A stretch of 64,000 bases of DNA from NCBI RefSeq assembly GCF_030915485.1, contig NZ_CP133266.1, forward strand, positions 124,001 to 188,000, in the 5' to 3' direction. This document shows, one piece after another, positions 34,016 to 42,968 of the stretch (positions are counted from its first letter, which is position 1; each line of letters begins with the position of its first letter). The notes beneath the pieces were generated by a model. That model was not told the DNA's origin. It saw nothing but the letters and a program-made list of their open reading frames with translations, and did no database searches. This DNA is from Neobacillus sp. PS3-40 (GTDB lineage: Bacteria; Bacillota; Bacilli; Bacillales; Cytobacillaceae). Position numbers and translations under genes: made by a program.

Positions 34016-36721
34016 ATGGTAAAAAACGATGTTTTTAATGCAAGAACTTCATTTGATTTAGATGGTAAACGCTATCATTACTACCGTTTAAACGCATTAG
34101 AAGAAGCAGGAATTGGTAATGTTTCTAACTTACCATATTCTATAAAAGTTTTGCTTGAGTCAGTCCTTCGTCAAATGGATGGCCGAGTTATCACAAAAGA
34201 ACATGTTGAGAATTTAGCAAAATGGGGCACTAGTGAACTTAAGGAAATCGATGTTCCATTCAAACCATCACGTGTTATTCTACAAGACTTCACGGGTGTA
34301 CCTGCTGTCGTTGACCTTGCATCTTTACGAAAAGCAATGGCTGATTTAGGCGGCGACCCTGACAAAATCAATCCTGAAAAAACAGTTGATCTTGTTATTG
34401 ACCACTCAGTACAAGTAGATAAGTATGGTACTGCTGATTCACTTACTGTAAACATGGATTATGAATTTAAACGTAATGCAGAACGTTACCAATTTTTAAA
34501 CTGGGCACAAAAGGCATTCAATAATTACCGTGCCGTACCACCTGCTACAGGAATCGTGCACCAAGTAAACCTCGAGTTTTTGGCTGATGTCGTACATGTT
34601 GCCGATACTGATGGTGAAAACGAAGTATACCCAGATACACTTGTTGGTACTGACTCTCATACAACAATGATTAATGGACTTGGAGTTTTAGGATGGGGCG
34701 TTGGCGGTATTGAAGCTGAAGCAGGCATGCTTGGTCAACCATCCTATTTCCCTGTTCCAGAAGTAGTTGGAGTTAAATTAGTTGGCGAACTTCCTGAAGG
34801 TGCTACCGCAACAGACTTAGCACTTAAAGTAACACAGGTTCTTCGCAGCAATGGGGTTGTAGGTAAATTCGTTGAGTTTTTCGGTCCTGGTGTACCTTCA
34901 CTTCCACTTGCTGATCGTGCAACAATTGGAAACATGGCTCCTGAATATGGTGCAACATGTGGATTCTTCCCAGTTGATTCTGAAGCTCTTTCCTATTTAC
35001 GCTTGACAGGCCGTCCGGAGGAACATATCAAAGTCGTGGAACAATATTGCAAAGAAAATGGCTTGTTCTTTGATCCAGAGCTTGAGCCTGTTTATACAAA
35101 TGTGGTCGAAATTGATCTTTCCATAATTGAACCAAATCTTTCAGGTCCAAAACGTCCGCAGGATTTGATTCCGCTATCAAAAATGAAACAAACATTTACT
35201 GAAGCGATTTCTGCTCCAGTAGGAAATCAAGGCTTCGGCTTAACCAAAGAGGAACTTGATAAAGAAGGAACTGTATCCTTTGAAAATGGTGACCAAACAG
35301 TCATCAAAACGGGTGCTATTGCAATTGCATCCATTACAAGTTGTACGAATACTTCTAATCCTTATGTTCTTGTTGCTGCAGGACTTGTTGCTAAGAAAGC
35401 AGCTGAACTTGGTATGGAGGTCCCTAAATTTGTAAAAACCTCTTTAGCACCTGGATCCAAAGTAGTAACAGGGTACCTGCGCGATTCTGGATTGCTTCCA
35501 TATCTTGAGCAAGTTGGCTTCTACCTTGTTGGTTATGGCTGTACAACATGTATCGGTAATTCAGGTCCATTAAAAGAAGAAATTGAAAAAACAATCGTTG
35601 AAAACGATCTTTTGGTTACTTCTGTTCTTTCTGGTAACCGTAACTTTGAAGGACGTATTCACCCACTTGTAAAAGCTAACTATTTAGCATCACCACCATT
35701 AGTTGTAACATACGCCCTTGCTGGAACAGTAAATATTGATTTTGCTACTGAAGCAATCGGTAAAGATAAGAATGGCAATGATGTATTCTTTAAAGATTTA
35801 TGGCCATCTACTGCAGAAATAAATGACGTCGTAAAACGGACGGTAACACCTGAATTATTCCGTAAAGAATACGAAAATGTATTTAACGATAACGAACGCT
35901 GGAACGAGATTCAAACAAGCAACGAGCCATTATATACATGGGATGAGGATTCAACTTACATTGCAAATCCACCATTCTTTGAAGGCTTATCAGCAGAACC
36001 AGGTATCGTCGCACCATTAACAGGACTACGTGTAGTTGGTAAGTTTGGGGATTCCGTAACAACTGACCATATCTCTCCTGCAGGAGCAATCGGTAAAAAT
36101 ACTCCGGCTGGAAAATATCTGATGGAAAAAGGCGTGGAAATTCGCGACTTTAACTCTTACGGATCTCGTCGTGGTAACCACGAAGTTATGATGCGTGGGA
36201 CATTTGCAAATATTCGCATTCGTAATCAAATCGCACCAGGCACAGAAGGTGGCGTAACAACGTACTGGCCTACTGGTGAAGTTACCTCTATCTTTGATGC
36301 TTGCATGAAGTACAAAGAAAATGGAACTGGCCTTGCAATTCTTGCAGGTAAAGATTATGGAATGGGTTCTTCACGTGACTGGGCTGCTAAAGGTACAAAC
36401 CTTTTAGGCATTAAAATGGTTCTTGCTGAGAGCTTTGAGCGTATCCATCGTTCAAACCTTGTGTTAATGGGTGTTCTTCCTCTACAATTCAAAGATGGCG
36501 AAAATGCTGAAACATTAGGACTAACAGGTAAAGAAGCTATTGATGTAAATGTTGATGAAAATGTTAAACCACGTGATTTAGTTAAAGTTACTGCAACAGA
36601 TGAAGCCGGTAATAAGAAAGAATTTGAAGTTCTTGTTCGCTTTGATTCTGAAGTAGAAATTGATTACTATCGCCATGGAGGAATCCTTCAAATGGTTCTT
36701 CGCGAAAAATTAAAAGCTTAA
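34016..36721 (+). CDS. citB: aconitate hydratase (aconitase A)
   Basis: This 901-residue TCA-cycle enzyme interconverts citrate and isocitrate using a [4Fe-4S] cluster. Iron-sulfur cysteines are seen in [11 protein letters not shown] and [34 protein letters not shown] and the C-terminal swivel-domain motif [13 protein letters not shown] are present. The ATG at 34016 follows GGAAGGGG. In bacilli the apo-form also binds RNA (IRE-like). A palindromic CcpC-type site lies upstream and a strong terminator downstream. Confidence 0.98.
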   Translation: MVKNDVFNARTSFDLDGKRYHYYRLNALEEAGIGNVSNLPYSIKVLLESVLRQMDGRVITKEHVENLAKWGTSELKEIDVPFKPSRVILQDFTGVPAVVDLASLRKAMADLGGDPDKINPEKTVDLVIDHSVQVDKYGTADSLTVNMDYEFKRNAERYQFLNWAQKAFNNYRAVPPATGIVHQVNLEFLADVVHVADTDGENEVYPDTLVGTDSHTTMINGLGVLGWGVGGIEAEAGMLGQPSYFPVPEVVGVKLVGELPEGATATDLALKVTQVLRSNGVVGKFVEFFGPGVPSLPLADRATIGNMAPEYGATCGFFPVDSEALSYLRLTGRPEEHIKVVEQYCKENGLFFDPELEPVYTNVVEIDLSIIEPNLSGPKRPQDLIPLSKMKQTFTEAISAPVGNQGFGLTKEELDKEGTVSFENGDQTVIKTGAIAIASITSCTNTSNPYVLVAAGLVAKKAAELGMEVPKFVKTSLAPGSKVVTGYLRDSGLLPYLEQVGFYLVGYGCTTCIGNSGPLKEEIEKTIVENDLLVTSVLSGNRNFEGRIHPLVKANYLASPPLVVTYALAGTVNIDFATEAIGKDKNGNDVFFKDLWPSTAEINDVVKRTVTPELFRKEYENVFNDNERWNEIQTSNEPLYTWDEDSTYIANPPFFEGLSAEPGIVAPLTGLRVVGKFGDSVTTDHISPAGAIGKNTPAGKYLMEKGVEIRDFNSYGSRRGNHEVMMRGTFANIRIRNQIAPGTEGGVTTYWPTGEVTSIFDACMKYKENGTGLAILAGKDYGMGSSRDWAAKGTNLLGIKMVLAESFERIHRSNLVLMGVLPLQFKDGENAETLGLTGKEAIDVNVDENVKPRDLVKVTATDEAGNKKEFEVLVRFDSEVEIDYYRHGGILQMVLREKLKA

Positions 36722-36736
36722 TATTACACTTTAAAA

Positions 36737-36769
36737 AACACACCATGCCAACATTCGGCATGGTGTGTT
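36737..36769 (+). terminator. terminator of citB
   Basis: AACACACCATGCC and GGCATGGTGTGTT form a perfect 13-bp stem followed by TTTTG. Confidence 0.93.
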
Positions 36770-36986
36770 TTTGTGATTTATATTTTTCAATTCATTGTTC
36801 TCTGTTTCTCTAACTGATATCAGTAATACCTCAATCAATATTTATCATCTTTGTTGTGGGAATTTACTAATTCGTCACATTTCCGGCATGATTTAGACAA
36901 ATACAAGGTTTGTTTCACCTAACTTTATAGTGTAAAATCAGTTTAGCATAGTGTTAACTATTAAAGAGATTGAAGGAGGATCGGGC

Positions 36987-37529
36987 ATGGTCAAAAAAAT
37001 AATTGCTTCGGTCGTATTAATAACCTTATTAACAGTTGCGATCGTTCATGCGATGGATAAAAAAGCTACACCCGAAACGAAAACAACAGAGACTCAAAGA
37101 TCAACAAAATCAGATGGACTAACAGTTGGGGCAAAAGCTCCTGATTTCGAATTAAAAACACTATCTGGTGAAAAAGTAAAACTTTCTAGCTTAAAAGGAA
37201 AAAAAGTAATGTTAAACTTTTGGGCCACCTGGTGCCCGCCATGTAAAGCGGAGATGCCTGAGATGGAGCAATTTTATAAACAAGGGAATAAAGATGTTGT
37301 TATTCTTGCCGTTAATATTGACCCACAATTGGATGTCAAAGGATTTGCCGATAAAAATGGTATTACTTTCCCAATCCTTCTTGATGAAGATGACAGCGTT
37401 AACGGGATGTATCAAATTCTTTCTATTCCGACCACATACTTTATTGATCGCAATGGGATCATTCAAAACAAATACACTGGTTCAATGAAGCTTGATATGA
37501 TGAAAAAATTTACAGATGAGATAAACTAA
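36987..37529 (+). CDS. yneN: membrane-anchored thioredoxin-like thiol-disulfide oxidoreductase
   Basis: This 180-residue protein has an N-terminal signal anchor (MVKKIIASVVLITLLTVAIV), a Thr/Lys-rich linker and then a TlpA/ResA-type domain at about 45-180. The active site is NFWATWCPPCKAEMP. A cis-Pro loop is seen in LSIPTTYFID. It faces outside and reduces disulfides, for example in cytochrome maturation or spore formation (ResA/StoA relatives). The ATG at 36987 follows GAAGGAGG. Its place after citB matches yneN of B. subtilis. Confidence 0.9.
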   Translation: MVKKIIASVVLITLLTVAIVHAMDKKATPETKTTETQRSTKSDGLTVGAKAPDFELKTLSGEKVKLSSLKGKKVMLNFWATWCPPCKAEMPEMEQFYKQGNKDVVILAVNIDPQLDVKGFADKNGITFPILLDEDDSVNGMYQILSIPTTYFIDRNGIIQNKYTGSMKLDMMKKFTDEIN

Positions 37530-37540
37530 TTGTTGTTGGA

Positions 37541-37570
37541 AAAAGACATTCGATAATGTAGGTGTCTTTT
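37541..37570 (+). terminator. terminator of yneN
   Basis: AAAAGACA and TGTCTTTT flank a 14-nt loop and are followed by a T run. It lies directly upstream of MITE-like element 1. Confidence 0.75.
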
Positions 37571-37574
37571 TTCT

Positions 37575-37737
37575 AGGCTTTTTCTTAAACTTTGTTGCTA
37601 GTTGAAACTAAATTAGAATGGGATTCCAGTTTACCGATTAAAACCGTAGGCAGTTTTTAAGAAAAGAGCACGATACTATTGTTATTTCGGGTTTTTAGAC
37701 TAGGTACGAAAAACAACAATCTATACGAAAACAGCCT
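37575..37737 (+). mobile_element. MITE-like element, copy 1 (163 bp)
   Basis: It is bounded by imperfect inverted ends AGGCTTTTTCTTAAACTTTG and AGGCTGTTTTCGTATAGATT (the latter read inward from the right end). It is near-identical to 58288-58451, 20.7 kb away. No ORF of useful size. Flanks TTTTCT and TTTTAT may be a diverged 6-bp target duplication. It occupies most of the yneN-fbpB gap. Confidence 0.85.
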
Positions 37738-37837
37738 TTTTATAACAATTTTAAACTAAATTTTCAAAAATTTGTAATAATTGAAACCGTTTTCGGACAT
37801 AATAGTTGTTAGAATGAAACTAAGGATGGTGATACGA

Positions 37838-37969
37838 ATGAGAAAACCAAGAAAACGCTCTTTTGCGGAGCTCGTTTCTGAAAATAAATCTCAACTTTTG
37901 AAAGATCGGTCTGCAATGGAGAAAATCGAACAGCGCCTAGAGGAAAAACGTTTAGGTAAAGCTGAATAA
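37838..37969 (+). CDS. fbpB: FbpB-family small basic protein
   Basis: This 43-residue protein reads [20 protein letters not shown], then [20 protein letters not shown], the FbpB family pattern. In B. subtilis FbpB is a Fur-regulated partner of the small RNA FsrA in iron-sparing repression. AGGATGGTGA precedes ATG 37838. No convincing Fur box is visible directly upstream, so iron control is not shown here. Its presence implies that this organism may use sRNAs needing such basic chaperones. It sits between yneN and sspN, an insertion relative to B. subtilis. Confidence 0.85.
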   Translation: MRKPRKRSFAELVSENKSQLLKDRSAMEKIEQRLEEKRLGKAE

Positions 37970-38036
37970 CTCTCATTGTTTACCAATCATTCTCCCGCTC
38001 TTTCTGGGCAAAATGGTAAAGAGGAGGGATGATGAT

Positions 38037-38180
38037 ATGGGTAATCCAAAAAAAGATAGCAAGCATTTTGCTCCCAACCACATTGGAATGCAGCCACGCG
38101 GCTTCGGAGGAAATAAGGGTAAACAAATGCAGAACAAAACTGGAGAGCATCCTCAAGTAATCCAAACTAAAGGTGAATAA
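38037..38180 (+). CDS. sspN: small acid-soluble spore protein N
   Basis: This 47-residue protein reads [20 protein letters not shown], then [20 protein letters not shown], matching B. subtilis SspN. GAGGAGGG precedes ATG 38037. It is forespore-specific in the known case and is cotranscribed or paired with tlp downstream. Here a terminator separates the two. It was missed by length-limited ORF calling. Confidence 0.94.
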   Translation: MGNPKKDSKHFAPNHIGMQPRGFGGNKGKQMQNKTGEHPQVIQTKGE

Positions 38181-38193
38181 AAATGGTTGATGA

Positions 38194-38212
38194 GACTCGC
38201 TACTTGCGAGTC
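38194..38212 (+). terminator. terminator of sspN
   Basis: GACTCGC, a 5-nt loop and GCGAGTC are followed by TTTTTG. Confidence 0.88.
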
Positions 38213-38405
38213 TTTTTGCTGTTATAAGAATGAATTTGGCCCTCTTAAGAATTGCCAAGTATAAGTAGTAACCTAAAATAACCAAAAACCGTTACTTTTT
38301 GCTCGCTTTTCTCATTAAGAAATACCCACTTTTTTCTGTGATATTTTTTCTCCTCCGAAACAAACTATATTTGTACCAGTTAAGAATTTAAGGAGGAATA
38401 TACGG

Positions 38406-38639
38406 ATGGCATACACGAATAAACCAAAACCAGATGATCGCAGTGACAATGTTGAAAAGCTTCAATGCATGATTCATAACACAATTGAAAATATGGAAGC
38501 TGCTGAAGAATCACTTGAATTTACTGATAGCGAAGAACAGCGGCAACAAATTAAAGCGAAAAATGAACGCAGACGTGATAGTTTAGATTCCCTGCGCTCA
38601 GAAGTTAAAGATGAAGCACGTGGCGAACAGAATCAATAA
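38406..38639 (+). CDS. tlp: small acid-soluble spore protein Tlp
   Basis: This 77-residue hydrophilic protein reads KPKPDDRSDNVEKLQCMIHN, then ENMEAAEESLEFT, KAKNERRRDSLDSLRSEVKD: the conserved Tlp (thioredoxin-like, SASP) pattern. Despite its name it has no thioredoxin fold or CxxC. AAGGAGGAAT precedes ATG 38406. The order sspN-tlp-yneP is that of B. subtilis except for the AAA gene inserted next. It has its own terminator. Confidence 0.94.
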   Translation: MAYTNKPKPDDRSDNVEKLQCMIHNTIENMEAAEESLEFTDSEEQRQQIKAKNERRRDSLDSLRSEVKDEARGEQNQ

Positions 38640-38649
38640 TTAATGAAGG

Positions 38650-38673
38650 GACCTGTTTCGAAAGAAACAGGTC
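38650..38673 (+). terminator. terminator of tlp
   Basis: Perfect 10-bp arms GACCTGTTTC and GAAACAGGTC flank a GAAA loop and are followed by TTTTTA. Confidence 0.93.
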
Positions 38674-38784
38674 TTTTTATAGGCTAGTCAGATTTCTTTA
38701 TGCTCGAAGACTTAGTGCTTCGTGAATTCTTTCTATTTGTGATAAGATAAAGGGGAAATTTAAGAAAAAGAAGTGATAAAAATA

Positions 38785-41112
38785 ATGCAAAACAATAACC
38801 AACAAAACCTTGATGATCAAATAGTTATATGGGAGAAAGAGTTGGATGAAAAGGGATATATTTTAAATGAAAATCAGCTTTTTAGCTACATGCAATTATT
38901 TCATAAAGATGATAATCCCATTCAAAAGTCCAGCCTCCTTACAATTGCTGCACTATCAAGGATTCATCAAAATAAATTGGATTCCTTATCCCTGGGATGG
39001 ATGGAAGAGGCTTTTGAATTAAATCCTTCAAACCTAAAAGCATCTCAATTTTTAATCCAGTATGAATGGAGAAAGAAAAAGGATATTTTAGGATCGTTAA
39101 CATTTCCATCCATAAGGGAAACAGATAATCATACCGCCAAGAAAAAAATGGCTGAACAATATATTGAAATTCTTCAAGCTTTTATTGATGAAGCAGAAGA
39201 TCATTTAGAGGATATAAATGGCAAGATGAAGATTGCTTCTATGATGGACGATCGGCATATTTTTACGATATATGAACATCTTTCTCGCCTTCTCACTGGC
39301 GCTATTGAAGAGTCAATTACACTTTTAAAAGCGGCTGAAGAATTTGAAGAATCCATCATGAGCCTTTTTTATAGCCCTACATATTTTCAAGATCTAAAGC
39401 AACAGTTGCTAAAAATCGAAGACATTCAGAAGGAATGGCAAACAATCTTTCTCGACGATGAAGTAGTGGAGGATGAGTCATCCGAAAATGCTTTAGATCA
39501 ATTAAATGAAATGATCGGTATGAAAATCGTTAAAAATCGTGTAAATGATTTTTACAGATTTTTAAAATACCAAAAACAACGCAAGGAACGTGGGTTTCAA
39601 ACTAAGGATGAATTAGGTTTGAATATGATTTTAACAGGTAATCCCGGTACAGGGAAAACAACACTAGCTCGATTATTGGCAAAAATCTATCATGAACTTG
39701 GTGTATTACCTCGCGAAGAAGTCATTGAAGCAGACCGTTCACAACTAGTAGGAGCTTTTGTCGGACAGACTGAAGAAAATGTCCGTGCTATTGTTGAGCG
39801 CGCTCTAGGCGGTGTTTTATTTATTGATGAGGCATATAGCTTAAAGCGCGAGGGACAATCAGGAAATGATTATGGACAGGCAGCCATCGATACGCTTGTA
39901 TCTCTGATGACAAGTCATGAGTATGGCGGAAAGTTTGCCGTTATTCTAGCTGGATACCCAGAAGAGATGCGAACATTCCTAAGTGCAAACCCTGGACTCC
40001 GCAGCCGTTTCCCTCAATCTAATTTTATTCATCTAGAAGATTATTCAAATGATGAATTAATCTTAATTGCAGAACAGGTTGCAGCTGAAAATGATTATAT
40101 CTTGTCAGAAGAAGCTAAGTTAGAAATTGATTATCGTCTTGAGCAGGAGCGGGTCGATGAGACGTTTGGAAATGCGAGAACAGCCCGTAATGTTGTGCTT
40201 GAAGCTATTTTCAAAAAAGGCTCCTACCTAAATACTCAAGATAACGATATTTTGCATTACACCCTTTTAGATAAAGAGGATTTTTCGGCTGAGAAAAAAG
40301 TCAAATCTGACCCACCATTTAATAGACTAGACCGTTTAGTTGGTCTTGATACACTTAAGGAAGAAATGAAGTCACTTATTTCATTTGTTAAAATGCAGCA
40401 ATTCAGAAGAAATAAAGGGCTTCCCACTGTTCCGATCCAGCTTCATTCTGTCTTTACTGGAAATCCTGGTACAGGGAAAACCACTGTTGCTAAAATTTAT
40501 GCAGAATTGCTTCAGGAATGCGGAATCTTAAAGCGAGGCCATCTAATTGTTTCAAGCAGGGCCGATTTTGTCGCAGGTTATGTCGGGCAAACAGCTGGGA
40601 AAACGAAGAATAAAATTAGAGAAGCACTTGGTGGAGTTTTATTTATTGATGAGGCTTATTCGTTACTCGGTCAAACCGGAAGCGATTTCGGAAAAGAAGT
40701 GATTGATACTCTTGTTGATGAAATGACCAAACATAATGAAAATCTAGTTGTTGTTCTTGCTGGTTATCCGGATGAAATGGACAGGTTACTTGAAAGTAAT
40801 CCAGGACTTCGCTCAAGATTCAAGAAATTTTTCCAATTCCCTGATTATGAGGTTAATGAGCTTCTTGCGATTATCAAAACATATGCTGGTAGTTTCCAAT
40901 ATCAACTTACAGAGCCAGCTATAAATATGCTTTATGAAACATTGAAAGAACAAACATTCAATGGGAATGGCCGTTTCGCAACCAATCTTGTCGATGAAAT
41001 GATCCAGGCTCAAGCCATGCGATTAATGGATGGTGAAATGGAAGATCAAATACTTGAAAAAGCCAATTTACTTGAGGTAGAGGATATTAAAAAAGCTTTA
41101 AGTAAGATATAA
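38785..41112 (+). CDS. double AAA+ ATPase of the CbxX/CfqX (SpoVK-like) type
   Basis: This 775-residue protein has an N-terminal helical region (about 1-220) and two CbxX-type AAA+ modules. Walker A is GNPGTGKTTLARLLA in the first and GNPGTGKTTVAKIYA in the second; Walker B is GVLFIDEAYSL in both. Sensor regions read LAGYPEEM and LAGYPDEM, and arginine-finger motifs are NPGLRSRF twice. SpoVK has one such module; duplicated forms occur in bacilli and in type VII secretion EccA-like proteins. ATG 38785 is favoured over GTG 38773. It is inserted between tlp and yneP, with only 13 bases to yneP, so they are probably cotranscribed. Client proteins are unknown. Confidence 0.85.
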   Translation: MQNNNQQNLDDQIVIWEKELDEKGYILNENQLFSYMQLFHKDDNPIQKSSLLTIAALSRIHQNKLDSLSLGWMEEAFELNPSNLKASQFLIQYEWRKKKDILGSLTFPSIRETDNHTAKKKMAEQYIEILQAFIDEAEDHLEDINGKMKIASMMDDRHIFTIYEHLSRLLTGAIEESITLLKAAEEFEESIMSLFYSPTYFQDLKQQLLKIEDIQKEWQTIFLDDEVVEDESSENALDQLNEMIGMKIVKNRVNDFYRFLKYQKQRKERGFQTKDELGLNMILTGNPGTGKTTLARLLAKIYHELGVLPREEVIEADRSQLVGAFVGQTEENVRAIVERALGGVLFIDEAYSLKREGQSGNDYGQAAIDTLVSLMTSHEYGGKFAVILAGYPEEMRTFLSANPGLRSRFPQSNFIHLEDYSNDELILIAEQVAAENDYILSEEAKLEIDYRLEQERVDETFGNARTARNVVLEAIFKKGSYLNTQDNDILHYTLLDKEDFSAEKKVKSDPPFNRLDRLVGLDTLKEEMKSLISFVKMQQFRRNKGLPTVPIQLHSVFTGNPGTGKTTVAKIYAELLQECGILKRGHLIVSSRADFVAGYVGQTAGKTKNKIREALGGVLFIDEAYSLLGQTGSDFGKEVIDTLVDEMTKHNENLVVVLAGYPDEMDRLLESNPGLRSRFKKFFQFPDYEVNELLAIIKTYAGSFQYQLTEPAINMLYETLKEQTFNGNGRFATNLVDEMIQAQAMRLMDGEMEDQILEKANLLEVEDIKKALSKI

Positions 41113-41125
41113 GGGGAGACGCAGT

Positions 41126-41554
41126 ATGATAGTTGCCACTAATGAAGTTGAAGTCCGTTATGCAGAAACTGATCAAATGGGTGTTGTTTACCATGCCAAT
41201 TACTTCGTTTGGATGGAGTTAGGTAGAACTGCTTTTATTGAAAAACTTGGCTTTCGCTATGCAGACCTCGAAAAAGATGGCATTCTATCACCTGTAATCG
41301 ATATACATGCATCCTATAAAAAACCTGTTAGGTACGGGGAAAAAGCCATTGTTAAAACATGGTTAGAAGAATACGATGGTTTCCGTGTTACTTATGGTTA
41401 TGAAATTTTCACAGAGGACGAAGAATTAGCCGTATCTGGATTTTCCAAACATGTCTGTGTAAAAAAAGAAAATTTCCGTCCTGTTTCATTTAAAAAGCTT
41501 TATCCTGAATGGCATAAAGCCTATGAAGATGCAAAAATAAATGAAAATATTTAG
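41126..41554 (+). CDS. yneP: acyl-CoA thioesterase, YneP/YbgC-like hotdog protein
   Basis: This 142-residue hotdog-fold protein has the 4-hydroxybenzoyl-CoA-thioesterase motif RYAETDQMGVVYHANYFVWME, with catalytic Asp in ETDQMG. Family members hydrolyse short or medium acyl-CoA. AAGGGGAG precedes ATG 41126. It lies directly after the AAA gene and before yneQ, matching the B. subtilis order yneP-yneQ. Confidence 0.92.
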   Translation: MIVATNEVEVRYAETDQMGVVYHANYFVWMELGRTAFIEKLGFRYADLEKDGILSPVIDIHASYKKPVRYGEKAIVKTWLEEYDGFRVTYGYEIFTEDEELAVSGFSKHVCVKKENFRPVSFKKLYPEWHKAYEDAKINENI

Positions 41555-41573
41555 TAAGAAGAGGTGACCCTTT

Positions 41574-41864
41574 TTGGCATTTGGAATTAAAAAAAAGGAT
41601 CTCATCGAGTGGAAGCAAAAGATTGACAATGGTGAAATTGCCTTTTTAACTCATTATTGGCTTGATGACCGATTTCCAGGATGTAAAACGGTAACGAAGG
41701 TTGGCTGTGCAAATCTTGAAAAACTAGCCGCATGGGGACAGAAATATGGATTAAAAAAAGAATGGATTGACCATCGGAAGAATGGATATTCACATTTTGA
41801 TTTGTTGGGCGAAAAACAAATCGAAATTTTAAAAATGGAAGGCTTACACGAGTATATATGGTAA
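41574..41864 (+). CDS. yneQ: YneQ family protein
   Basis: This 96-residue protein of unknown function reads WLDDRFPGCKTVTKVGCANL, AAWGQKYGLKKEWIDHR and YSHFDLLGEKQI, the pattern of YneQ. The start is TTG 41574 with GAGGTGA upstream. It is cotranscribed with yneP (19-base gap). Two conserved Cys and two His suggest metal or redox chemistry, but this is not shown. Confidence 0.85.
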   Translation: MAFGIKKKDLIEWKQKIDNGEIAFLTHYWLDDRFPGCKTVTKVGCANLEKLAAWGQKYGLKKEWIDHRKNGYSHFDLLGEKQIEILKMEGLHEYIW

Positions 41865-41881
41865 AAGTAGTTTCTAATAAA

Positions 41882-41919
41882 ATGCACTCCATGAACCACA
41901 ATTGATTCAAGGAGTGCAT
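41882..41919. terminator. hairpin between convergent yneQ and yneR
   Basis: ATGCACTCC and GGAGTGCAT flank a longer loop with further internal pairing (GAA/TTC). It lies between converging genes; the T tract is weak. Confidence 0.65.
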
Positions 41920-41932
41920 CCCATTTATTCAT

Positions 41933-42226
41933 TTAATTTTTTTTATAGTGAAAAACTGGTTCATTGAATTCAGGCTTGAATTCGATGAGAAGATCATGCT
42001 CATCAAAATACCATACATCTTTTTCATCAATAAAGTAAGTAATACCATCTTTGTCTATTTTTACCGCAATATCTACGGGTTCATCCTTTGAAATTCCAAG
42101 AGAAAAGCCGCTCTGAATGGTACTGTCTCCTCCATAACGGGCATAGAAGCGAACGAAATCGCCCTTGTTTAAATTGAGTTCTTCTTTATACCATGCTGCT
42201 GATTCGTTATCAATTTGAATGTTCAT
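41933..42226 (-). CDS. yneR: YneR, HesB-like protein lacking cysteines
   Basis: This 97-residue A-type Fe-S carrier-like (HesB/YadR) fold reads FVRFYARYGGDSTIQSGFSL in place of the Cys-bearing segment, and VDIAVKIDKDGITYFIDEKD follows. It contains no cysteine at all, so it cannot act as a normal A-type Fe-S carrier. ATG 42226 follows AAAGGAG; the TTG two codons earlier is less well spaced. In B. subtilis it occupies the same place between yneQ and plsY. Its divergent neighbour is a Sec-containing HesB-like protein. Confidence 0.9.
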   Translation of the reverse strand: MNIQIDNESAAWYKEELNLNKGDFVRFYARYGGDSTIQSGFSLGISKDEPVDIAVKIDKDGITYFIDEKDVWYFDEHDLLIEFKPEFNEPVFHYKKN

Positions 42227-42311
42227 ATTCAAAAACTCCTTTCTAAAAGCCCAATCCGTTTATTATAGCGGAGAATGAAGTTAAAATCGAATGGAAGGAA
42301 GAATAAATTAA

Positions 42312-42602
42312 ATGTTTAAAATTACAGCTATTGCTCAAAAGGTATTGCTGAGTGTCATAAATAGAGATAAACAATATGAGCAGGAGAAGTTATATATTCG
42401 TTTAAGTATGGGAATTAGTTGAGGTCCGCCTAAGTTAAATCTGTCTCTGGAAGAGCGGATGCTGACCGGCGATCAATTATTCGAGTTTGATGAAGTCGGG
42501 ATAATCATTCATACCAATGAAATGTGTTACTTTGACAATAAGAAACTCGATTATGTGAAAAATGCCCTTGGAAACGGAAAATTTCAATTAGATGCAATTT
42601 AA
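42312..42602 (+). CDS. HesB/IscA-like selenoprotein (in-frame UGA)
   Basis: ATG 42312 follows GGAAGGAAG. The frame carries TGA at 42420-42422 (codon 37), in the context YIRLSMGIS-U-GPPKLNLS, and runs on to TAA at 42602 (96 residues). The C-terminal half continues the fold: DEVGIIIHTNEMCYFDNKKLDYVKN, matching the HesB-like end motif. HesB-like proteins with Sec at this site are a known bacterial selenoprotein group. If the TGA were a stop, the product would be a 36-residue fragment without its core. The gene has a SECIS-like hairpin and its own terminator. A role in Fe-S or thiol chemistry is only inferred. Confidence 0.9.
42445..42455 (+). other. candidate bacterial SECIS hairpin of the HesB-like gene
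   Basis: CTCT, loop GGA and AGAG form the tip, with its loop 26 nt after the UGA and G at the first two loop positions. An outer GGTC (42423-42426) could pair with a downstream GACC. The 4-bp inner stem is short. Confidence 0.6.
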
Positions 42603-42607
42603 AAAAA

Positions 42608-42641
42608 AGCAGGATTTCCATTTAATTTTGGAAGTTCTGCT
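42608..42641 (+). terminator. terminator of the HesB-like selenoprotein gene
   Basis: AGCAGGATTTCC pairs with GGAAGTTCTGCT (two G-U pairs), followed by TTTTTT, 5 bases after the TAA at 42602. This supports the long frame. Confidence 0.88.
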
Positions 42642-42680
42642 TTTTTTAATTTTGACATTAACAAAAGTAGTCTAGTGAAG

Positions 42681-42872
42681 CTATTTATCAAGTTGTTCAA
42701 TAAAATCAAGCAATTCATCAAAATTCTTCGTTATTTTAATTGGCATATCATCAGATGCAGCACTGGGTGGATAGGTGAAAAATTCGACAATAAAGTCTTC
42801 TTTTTTTAGTTCATCAGATACTGTTGTTGTAAAAAAATAAGCTTCGTTTGTTTTTTCATTAGAACTACACAT
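42681..42872 (-). CDS. small hypothetical protein
   Basis: This 63-residue acidic protein has a GGAG site before ATG 42872. Sequence features are EAYFFTTTVSDELKKEDFIV and ITKNFDELLDFIEQLD. No membrane segment; two Cys near the start. I do not recognise the family. It is on the minus strand after the histidine kinase gene region and may share its promoter area, but spacing to the kinase is over 90 bases. Confidence 0.55.
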   Translation of the reverse strand: MCSSNEKTNEAYFFTTTVSDELKKEDFIVEFFTYPPSAASDDMPIKITKNFDELLDFIEQLDK

Positions 42873-42968
42873 AACTCCAACATCCCTTCAAAAAGCAGGC
42901 TCCATATTCCTTATTTTACAGTAAATATGCAGCACTAAATGGGAAGGTTTTGTGAATTTCACGAGCAA

